Below are positions 1-6,400 of a DNA stretch of 6,520 bases, piece after piece. The notes below the pieces were generated by a model. The model had not been told where the DNA came from, searched no databases, and saw only the letters and a list, made by a program, of their open reading frames with translations. The stretch spans positions 4,169 to 10,688 of the forward strand of contig PBEJ01000033.1 in NCBI GenBank assembly GCA_002719595.1, written 5' to 3'. The stretch comes from Verrucomicrobiales bacterium (GTDB lineage Bacteria; Verrucomicrobiota; Verrucomicrobiia; Limisphaerales; UBA1100). A program made the position numbers and the translations under genes. The stretch's first letter is position 1, and every line of letters begins with the position of its first letter.

Positions 1-104
1 CAGAAAACAATATGGGTGAACGCATCATTGCCAGCCCTGTTCCGGTAAATAGCTCACTGCTAATTCGGGGCGAAAAGAACTTCTTTTGTTTCAGAACAAA
101 TTAG
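1..104 (+). CDS. C-terminal end of a PQQ-like beta-propeller protein (5' partial)
   Basis: The frame starting at base 3 is open from the left edge and stops at TAG 102-104, giving about 33 residues. The segment contains ERIIASPVPVNSSLLIRGEK followed closely by FFCF. This is the closing pattern of PQQ-like (BamB/WD40-like) propellers: xxASPvxxxxxLhhRGEKxhhCh, then a short polar tail and stop. The same pattern closes the next gene (ASPAIADGKIVIGSEDGK, then VYCF), so the two are related at the repeat level. Only the last repeat is visible, so blade number, signal peptide and function cannot be seen. The RGEK ending is common in secreted planctomycete and verrucomicrobial propeller proteins, as far as I recall. 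The other two forward frames close early, at TAA 46-48 and at TGA near base 17. The call rests on a short stretch but the pattern is specific. Confidence 0.68.
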   Translation, partial: ENNMGERIIASPVPVNSSLLIRGEKNFFCFRTN

Positions 105-165
105 GAACCAAATTGAAATGAAGCTAAATTGTCTCTGCAGCATAAATTAACTAAATTTAACTGAG

Positions 166-171
166 TATAAT
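166..171 (+). promoter_or_regulatory. Candidate -10 box upstream of the propeller gene
   Basis: TATAAT at 166-171 is a perfect sigma-70-type -10 hexamer in an AT-rich gap between two genes. Transcription would start near base 178, leaving a leader of about 30 bases before the ATG at 209. No good -35 lies 16-18 bases upstream; the hexamer there is AT-rich (around 143-148, TAAATT) and unlike TTGACA. A small AT-only inverted repeat (TAAATT 143-148, AATTTA 154-159) overlaps the -35 region. In such AT-rich DNA a chance match is possible. Confidence 0.35.
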
Positions 172-208
172 CCTTATATTTATGCGTCCAATTTGTACAT
201 ATAATGGT

Positions 209-1345
209 ATGAACAGAAAACTTATTACCTTCGGAGTACTATTGTTTACCACGTTCATTTTAGCGGCCGATGACTGGCCTTTATTTCGTGGAAATCGTGG
301 CCTAACTGGAATTGCTTCAGGCAAATTACCAGAAAAACTCTCGTTATTATGGAAGTTCGACGCAAAAGGCCCAGTCAAAGCTTCAGCCGTAATTGGAGAA
401 GGCATGGTATTTGTTGGAGGAGATGACAATGCAAAGAGAGGGATCAAGGGTAAGCTCTACGCAATCAATTTAAACAACGGCAAAAAAGCCTGGGAGTTTA
501 CCTGTAGTGATCCCATTGAAGGGCCAGCAATGTATATGGATGGACGAGTATTCGTTGGAAGCATTGACGGTTTCCTGTATGCGCTTGATGCAAAAACTGG
601 CAAGGAACTTTGGAAATTTGAGACAGGTGATCAAATTATTGGAGGACCTAACTGGACGAAGTCCTCTGACGGTAAAAATACCTATGTAATTGTCGGTAGC
701 CACGATTTTTTTCTCTACTGTCTTAACATGAAAACTGGTGAAAAAATTTGGGAATATGAGTCCGAAAATTACATAAATGGATCACCTGCCCTAACAAACG
801 GAAAAACAATGTTCGGTGGATGTGATGCTTTACTGCATGTGATTGACATAGGAAAAGGTAAAAAGGAAAAAACGATAAATGCCAATTCCTACATAATCGG
901 AAGTGTTGCTGCAGATTCCGGCCGTATTTATGTAGGCCATCACGACAACGAATTTCTTTGTATTGACCTAAAAACAGAAAAGATTGTGTGGAATTATAAG
1001 GACAGACTCTTCCCTTACTCTTCTTCCCCTGCGGTCACAGAGAATCTGGTACTTTTTGGCGGACAGGACAAACGACTACACTGTGTCCGCCGCAAGGATG
1101 GTGAGCAGGTATGGACTTTTTCCACTCGAGGACAAGTCAATAGCTCACCTGTGGTTTGTGACGGAAAAGTTATTGTAGGATCGAATGATGGCCGCATATA
1201 CATGGTTAAACTAAAAGACGGCCAACGTCTGTGGGACTACGAAACTGATGATGCCATAACAGCTTCGCCAGCAATAGCTGATGGGAAGATTGTAATTGGA
1301 AGTGAGGATGGAAAAGTCTACTGCTTTGGCTCAAAGAAAAAGTAA
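209..1345 (+). CDS. Secreted PQQ-like (BamB/WD40-like) eight-repeat beta-propeller protein
   Basis: The 378-residue product begins with a clear signal peptide: MNRK, then hydrophobic residues 5-19, then AADD. Cleavage is likely near residue 19 or 20, with export to the periplasm or beyond. An in-frame ATG at 182 would add nine residues ahead of the signal. ATG 209 is preferred because it gives a classical n-region and lies about 30 bases past the predicted transcription start. Neither start has a Shine-Dalgarno sequence. The mature protein starts with DWPLFRGN (22-29), usual in PVC-group propellers. Eight repeats of about 40 residues follow. Each has a Trp (W48, W95, W135, W181, W261, W302, W342; the fifth is degenerate near T222) and an LYx strand (Y84, Y124, Y170, H210, L250, H291, Y331, Y371). 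This fits an eight-bladed propeller. The repeats are the structural PQQ-like type; I see no features of a PQQ dehydrogenase active site or haem domain, so enzyme activity is not implied. Related proteins act as scaffolds, for example BamB in outer-membrane assembly. The specific role here is unknown. Confidence 0.88.
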   Translation: MNRKLITFGVLLFTTFILAADDWPLFRGNRGLTGIASGKLPEKLSLLWKFDAKGPVKASAVIGEGMVFVGGDDNAKRGIKGKLYAINLNNGKKAWEFTCSDPIEGPAMYMDGRVFVGSIDGFLYALDAKTGKELWKFETGDQIIGGPNWTKSSDGKNTYVIVGSHDFFLYCLNMKTGEKIWEYESENYINGSPALTNGKTMFGGCDALLHVIDIGKGKKEKTINANSYIIGSVAADSGRIYVGHHDNEFLCIDLKTEKIVWNYKDRLFPYSSSPAVTENLVLFGGQDKRLHCVRRKDGEQVWTFSTRGQVNSSPVVCDGKVIVGSNDGRIYMVKLKDGQRLWDYETDDAITASPAIADGKIVIGSEDGKVYCFGSKKK

Positions 1346-1346
1346 G

Positions 1347-1429
1347 GGATATTTTTACTGATCAAGCCAACTCCCAGAAATTCGATGAATTCGTTGTTTG
1401 CCCGAGACAAACTAAAGGGCTAAATATCC
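1347..1429. repeat. 8-bp inverted repeat framing the propeller-glycosyltransferase gap
   Basis: GGATATTT at 1347-1354, directly after the propeller stop codon, is perfectly complementary to AAATATCC at 1422-1429, just before the GTG start of the next gene. The 67 bases between can form small competing hairpins: AATTC/GAATT with a 3-base loop (1379-1391), GTTTG/CAAAC (1396-1400 with 1408-1412), and GCCC/GGGC (1400-1403 with 1417-1420). There is no T-tract after a GC-rich stem, so this is not a standard intrinsic terminator. It could fold as a leader that occludes the GTG start, or it could be chance. Confidence 0.35.
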
Positions 1430-1432
1430 GCC

Positions 1433-2746
1433 GTGCATATCCTCCAAATCACTCCAGGAGCCGGTAAAATGTACTGCGGAAATTGCTTCCGCGATAATGC
1501 GCTAGTCGCGGCATTAAGAAAAGCAGGCCATGAAGTGACCATGGTGCCTCTCTACCTCCCATTAACTTTGGATGAAGAAAATCAATCAGATAACACGCCT
1601 ATTTTTTTTAATGGCGTAAATGTATACCTAGAACAACAATCTTCACTATATAGGAATGCTCCACGTTGGGTGCATAAAATGGTCGGGTCAGAAAGCATGC
1701 TTAAATGGGCTGCCAACCAAGTAGGGAAAACAAAAGCATCAGAAGTGGGAGAACTCACCATTTCTATGCTTAAGGGTGAAGAAGGCCATCAGGCCAGGGA
1801 ACTTGACGAACTCATTGACTGGCTAAAAACCCAAGCTAAGCCGGATATAATTTGCCTATCCAACTCGCTCTTACTGGGTCTTGCCCGCCGCCTAAAACAG
1901 GAGATAAATGTTCCCGTGGTTTGCCTTCTGCAAAATGAAGCACCTTACATTAATAGTATGCCGGAGGAACTACGATCAAAGGTTTGGCGTATAATGTGTC
2001 AAAGAGCGCGGGAGGTTGATCAATTTATCGCGCCAAGCCATTTCTACTCCGAATGCATGCAAGCCAACCTAAAAATCCCCCAAACCCGTATCCAAGTCAT
2101 ATATAACGGCATTAACTTGGATGGCTATGAATCAGAACCCGTTGCCCCAAACCCACCTGTTTTGGGATTCTTTTCAAGGATGTGTAAAGATAAAGGTTTG
2201 GATTCTTTAATTGATGCCTTCATAAAACTAAAAGCTAATAATCATATTCCCCTGTTGAAACTAAAAATCGGCGGTGGTTGCGGACCATCAGACCAAAAAT
2301 TTGTCCAAGATTTAAAAAATAAACTTCACGCCAAGGGACTTTCAGGCGAAACAGAATTCCACCCGAACCTCAGCCGTTTTGAAAAACAGAATTTTCTAAA
2401 ATCATTATCCGTACTGTCTGTTCCAGCTCAATTTGGTGAATCGTTCGGATTTTATGTAATTGAAGCAATGGCTGCGGGGGTTCCAGTTGTTCAACCCCGT
2501 TGTGCATCCTTTCCCGAATTAATTGAAATTACCGGCGGCGGAGCTGTTTATGAGCATAAGAACCCTGAAAGCTTGGCCAACGCCGTGGAAAAGATGTTAC
2601 ACAACCCGGCCAACGCAAAACAAATGGGACTTAAAGGCAGAGAAATAGTACGAAATCAGTTCTCTGTGGAAAACATGGCAAAGGAAATAATTGCCCTTGC
2701 AGAAAGACTGGCACCCGATAATACACAAAACAAACCTCGGACATAA
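1433..2746 (+). CDS. GT4-type glycosyltransferase (GT-B fold)
   Basis: This 437-residue protein starts with GTG. It carries both GT-B halves. The N-terminal Rossmann half has ITPGAGKMYCGNCFRDNALV (6-25) followed by ALRKAGHEVTMVPLY. The C-terminal nucleotide-sugar half has IYNGINLDGY, GFFSRMCKDKGLDSLIDAF (245-263; R249 and K254 match the donor-phosphate-binding Arg/Lys of GT4 enzymes), and GESFGFYVIEAMAAGVPVV, which holds the EX7E pair E336 and E344. Length is normal for the family. GT4 enzymes are retaining transferases that move a sugar from a nucleotide-activated donor to a lipid, polysaccharide or small acceptor at the cytoplasmic face. Donor and acceptor cannot be read here. There is no signal peptide or membrane segment. 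The CGNC pair (C15, C18) beside the glycine-rich loop is typical of a subgroup I associate with Planctomycetes, Verrucomicrobia and Acidobacteria. The start lacks a Shine-Dalgarno site, but the conserved motif begins at residue 3, so the start is secure. The ABC ATPase starts 13 bases after the stop, suggesting co-transcription. Confidence 0.92.
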   Translation: MHILQITPGAGKMYCGNCFRDNALVAALRKAGHEVTMVPLYLPLTLDEENQSDNTPIFFNGVNVYLEQQSSLYRNAPRWVHKMVGSESMLKWAANQVGKTKASEVGELTISMLKGEEGHQARELDELIDWLKTQAKPDIICLSNSLLLGLARRLKQEINVPVVCLLQNEAPYINSMPEELRSKVWRIMCQRAREVDQFIAPSHFYSECMQANLKIPQTRIQVIYNGINLDGYESEPVAPNPPVLGFFSRMCKDKGLDSLIDAFIKLKANNHIPLLKLKIGGGCGPSDQKFVQDLKNKLHAKGLSGETEFHPNLSRFEKQNFLKSLSVLSVPAQFGESFGFYVIEAMAAGVPVVQPRCASFPELIEITGGGAVYEHKNPESLANAVEKMLHNPANAKQMGLKGREIVRNQFSVENMAKEIIALAERLAPDNTQNKPRT

Positions 2747-2759
2747 CCACCCTTTATTC

Positions 2760-3461
2760 GTGAACACATCTGTATCCTCATCCACCCCACTACTGAAACT
2801 AGACAAGGTAGCCCGCGAGTTTCCTTCGGCCGTGAAAGATGAACCTTTGAGGGTTTTGCGGGGCGTCACAATGAAGGTAGAAGTAGGCGAAACCATTGCG
2901 GTAACTGGCCCGTCAGGATGCGGAAAGAGCACATTACTCAACCTCATAGGCAGCCTTGACTTACCAACTAGCGGGTCCGTCACCTTTGATGGACGTGATG
3001 TTACTCTGCTGAGTGAAAACGAATTAGCCGCTCTAAGAAATAGCGAGATAGGGTTTATCTTTCAAAGCCATCACCTGTTACCTCAATGTAATGTACTTGA
3101 AAATGTCCTCATACCTACGATTGCGCATGGAACCGCCAATAAGGAGGACGAAGATCGAGCCCGAAGACTACTTGAACGTGTTGGGCTTGGTGAACGTCTT
3201 ACTCATCGACCAGGAAAACTCTCTGGAGGAGAACGTCAACGTACAGCAGTAGTACGCGCATTAATCAATAAGCCTAAGCTATTACTAGCCGATGAGCCAA
3301 CCGGAGCACTAGACGAAGCTACCGCCGAAAAACTGGGAGAACTGCTTGTCGAATTAAACGAAGAAGAGAAAGTAACCCTTATCACTGTAACACACTCAGT
3401 CAGTCTAGCATCCTGCATGAAACGCACAGTCAGACTTGCTGAGGGTAAAATAGTTGAATGA
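2760..3461 (+). CDS. MacB/LolD/YbbA-type ABC transporter ATP-binding protein
   Basis: The 233-residue ATPase has all the expected motifs: Walker A GPSGCGKST (50-58), Q-loop Q102 in FIFQSHHLLP, signature LSGGERQR (154-161), Walker B LLLADEP (174-180) with catalytic E179, D-loop GALD (182-185) and switch H212. The sequence IFQSHHLLPQCNVLENV and the compact length place it in the MacB/LolD/YbbA family, whose members power FtsX-domain permeases. It would sit at the inner face of the cytoplasmic membrane, and the adjacent permease is its evident partner. GTG 2760 is chosen as start because it lies just after the upstream stop and leaves a short Ser/Thr-rich lead before the first strand (LLKLDKVAREF). 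A TTG at 2691, preceded by AAGGA, would add 23 residues and overlap the glycosyltransferase; that extension (MPLQKDWHPIIHK...) does not look like family sequence. No Shine-Dalgarno precedes the GTG. The TGA stop overlaps the permease ATG. Confidence 0.93.
   Translation: MNTSVSSSTPLLKLDKVAREFPSAVKDEPLRVLRGVTMKVEVGETIAVTGPSGCGKSTLLNLIGSLDLPTSGSVTFDGRDVTLLSENELAALRNSEIGFIFQSHHLLPQCNVLENVLIPTIAHGTANKEDEDRARRLLERVGLGERLTHRPGKLSGGERQRTAVVRALINKPKLLLADEPTGALDEATAEKLGELLVELNEEEKVTLITVTHSVSLASCMKRTVRLAEGKIVE
3458..3461 (+). promoter_or_regulatory. ATGA stop/start overlap coupling ATPase and permease
   Basis: The permease ATG (3458-3460) overlaps the ATPase TGA (3459-3461). A GAGGG at 3441-3445 ends 12 bases upstream, which is long for a ribosome binding site, so translation of the permease probably relies on ribosomes terminating on the ATPase. 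This would help keep the two subunits in step. Confidence 0.7.
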
Positions 3462-6400
3462 ATCTTACCCGTCTTATTTTTTCTAGTCTCAGGCACCACG
3501 CCAGAGCACACTCAGGAACTCTCCTCGGATCCATTATAGCAAGCACCATACTCACAGGTTCTCTAGTAGTAGGAGATTCTGTTAAACGCACCCTGCAAGA
3601 CCAAGCCAAACAACGGCTAGGTAAAATCCAAATTGCTCTGGAACAACACGACAGATTTTTCCGATCTGATTTGGGAAAACAGCTCCAGCTAAATAGCAAA
3701 ATCCATTTTGCACCTCTTCTCAAGATTAACGCTGCAGGCTATACCGAAAACGAACAGGGACAAACAAGTAACCGTGCCAACAATATCCAATTAATTGGCA
3801 TCGATGATAATTTTTGGCATCAGGCCATGCTAAAGGCAGACAGAGCTCCCACCATAGGGGAAAATGAAGCTTTAATTAACCGGGCGCTAGCTAGGCAGCT
3901 CAACCTAAAGGAAGGTGATGAATTTCGACTACGCATTGCAAAACCAAGTATTCTTCCGCGTGACGCACCTCTTTCAGTAGCCGAAGATCTAACAGTGCGA
4001 CTTCGCCTATCAGTGGCTAAAATCACAAGTAGCAGCTCTGAATTAGCAAACTTCAACCTCAGACCTGGAGCCTCTCCTCCCTATAATGTTTTTGTTCCCC
4101 TCTCGTGGTTGCAGACAGAAGCTGAATTACCCAATAGGGCTAATATTTTGATTGGCTCAGGAGGTGAATCGGCAAATCAACTGGTCAAAAAAGCTAATCA
4201 AATCTTAAAGACAAGTTGGCGATTAACTGATGCAGAGTTGGAAATAGTCGAAAACAGGAAGACCAGCATCATAGACATTCGAACTGACCGTATCTTTTTA
4301 GACAAAAGGACACTTCGGGCAACTCACGGCTCAGATACAGCCTTAACTTACATTGCTAACAACATACAAAATGGAGATCAAGCAACCCCTTATTCCATGA
4401 TCACAGCCGTTAGCCCGAATTTCATGGGCGACCAAACTCCCAAGGGAGACCAAATACTCATCACCCAGTGGCTTGCCGAGGATCTTGGCGCAAAGCCAGG
4501 CGATAAACTAAAAGTGGATTACTATATTCTTGGGTTAAATCGTCAACTCAAGGAGCGCTCACACATATTTACCGTAAAAGGTATAGTTCCCACCGAAAAA
4601 CCTGGATGGCGGGAACTGATGCCAAATTTTCCTGGCATTGTTGATCGTGACAACCTACGTGATTGGAATCCAGGTATTGATTTTGACTCTGGACGTGTGC
4701 GCGACAAAGACGAGGAGTTCTGGAAAAAACACCGCGGGACACCCAAAGCATTTATTGCACTAAATACAGGGCAAAAACTTTGGGCAAATCGTTACGGAGA
4801 AGCTACTACAATCCGCTATCCTTTTACTGAATCAAAAACCGAAGAGATTAAGCTATCGCTTAGTAAAAAACTAAAACCAGCAGATATCGGTTTAGTATTT
4901 CGTGATGTACGAACAGAAGCTCTAACAGGCAAATCAGCTAATGATTTTGGAGGACTTTTCATTGGGTTAAGTTTTTTTCTCGTTCTATCAGCACTCATTC
5001 TTATGGGGTTGTTGTTTGCCTTTGGAATTGAACAACGCACCACACAAATAGGAACCCTTATGGCTATTGGATTTACTGGCAAATCGGTTCGAAACCTCCT
5101 ACTTGCAGAGGGACTGGCATTGGCCACCTTAGGGGCTGGCCTGGGCGCATGGGTAGGCTTGGGCTATACGCAAGCTTTAGTCAAACTTCTCAATTCAGAT
5201 TGGGGAGGCGCAATCGGCAATGGAACTATTTCATACCACTATGAACCTCTTACGATAGTTTACGGAATATTAGGTGGGTTATTTGTGGCTCTTTTAACAA
5301 TATGGCTAACGGTCCGTAAGCTTTCACGCACCAAAGCAATTACCCTCTTGCAGAGGGAAACTACCCCTTCGGATAACACGAGGACCAGCCGTAAAGCAGT
5401 CATTACTGCAACCATATGTTTTCTTGGAGCAATCGTACTAGGTATCGTCCTGAAGGATGCGCAGGGCCAAATGAAGGCCGGAGGATTTTTCGGTGCAGGA
5501 ATCATGCTCCTGATTAGTTGCCTCTGCTTATGTCACTGCTACCTGAAAAAACTAGCCACCACCGGAGGTGATTCATTTACCAATTTAACCTCAATGGGAT
5601 GGCGTAGCAGCGCACGTCGGAGTGGACGAAGTTTAGCGTGTATTGGGCTATTAGCATGCGGAGTGTTCCTTCTGGTAGCTGTCGGAGCCTTTCGCATAGA
5701 CCCTAAAGAAGGAGCTGGTGAAAATTGGAGCGGCACAGGCGGATTCGCGTTATATGGTCAAAGTGATGTACCCCTTCTCTATGATTTAAACACCAAGATA
5801 GGTCGCGAAAAAATGGTTCTTAACGGAGAAGTAAACCTTGTCCAACTGAGGGTTCGTGAAGGCGATGATGCAAGTTGTTTAAACCTTAACCAAACCACCG
5901 AACCTCGCTTATTGGGAGTAAACCCTGATCAACTCAGCAAACGAAATGCCTTCACCTTTGCCAAAGGAAAAAGTTGGGAAGTACTTAAACAAAAAACCGA
6001 TAATGCTGTACCCGCTGTGGTAGATATGAACACCGGGATGTGGGCTCTGCACGTCAAGGTGGGCGACACCATTGATTATCCAAAAGAATCGGGAGGCACC
6101 TTTAAGATTCGTATTGCTGGGTTTATTTCTAATTCCATGCTTCAGGGTGACCTAATCATCTCTGAGAAAGACTTTGTGGAACAGTTTCCATCAGCAAGTG
6201 GTTACCGGGTTTTTCTCATCAACTCAAAGAACCCCAAAAAAACAAGTGAAGAATTAAGCTATGCACTTGAAGATTACGGCTTGGAACTCACCAAATCGGT
6301 GGACCGATTAACAGCATTTAGTCAGGTACAAAACACTTATCTGGACATCTTTCAGATTCTTGGAGCAATGGCTCTACTTTTAGGAAGCGTAGGATTAGGG

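Noticed and set aside
105..165. Possible terminator after the upstream propeller fragment
   Set aside because: No GC-rich stem with a T-tract is present; only a 6-bp AT-only inverted repeat is visible.
48..1148. Shared 10-mer AATAGCTCAC at 48-57 and 1139-1148 as a possible repeat
   Set aside because: Both copies encode Asn-Ser-Ser within related propeller repeats but at different positions; similarity does not extend beyond the 10-mer, so chance is enough.
157..1203. Several reverse-strand and alternate-frame open frames across the propeller gene
   Set aside because: They lie wholly within or against a gene with clear repeats and signal peptide, and their translations show no recognisable domain; they are shadow frames.
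1602..1609. Run of eight T in the glycosyltransferase gene as a possible slippage or frameshift site
   Set aside because: The frame continues intact on both sides and family motifs match throughout, so there is no sign of frameshift; a T-rich run coding for Phe is expected in AT-rich sequence.
2691..2759. N-terminal extension of the ATPase from a TTG with an AAGGA upstream
   Set aside because: It would overlap the glycosyltransferase by 56 bases and adds sequence with no family resemblance; the GTG at 2760 gives the normal family length. Kept only as an alternative.
2597..5736. Reverse-strand open frames of 60-128 codons over the glycosyltransferase, ATPase and permease
   Set aside because: Each is antisense to a protein with strong motifs; translations are Ser/Arg/Pro-rich and domain-free, as expected of antisense shadows.
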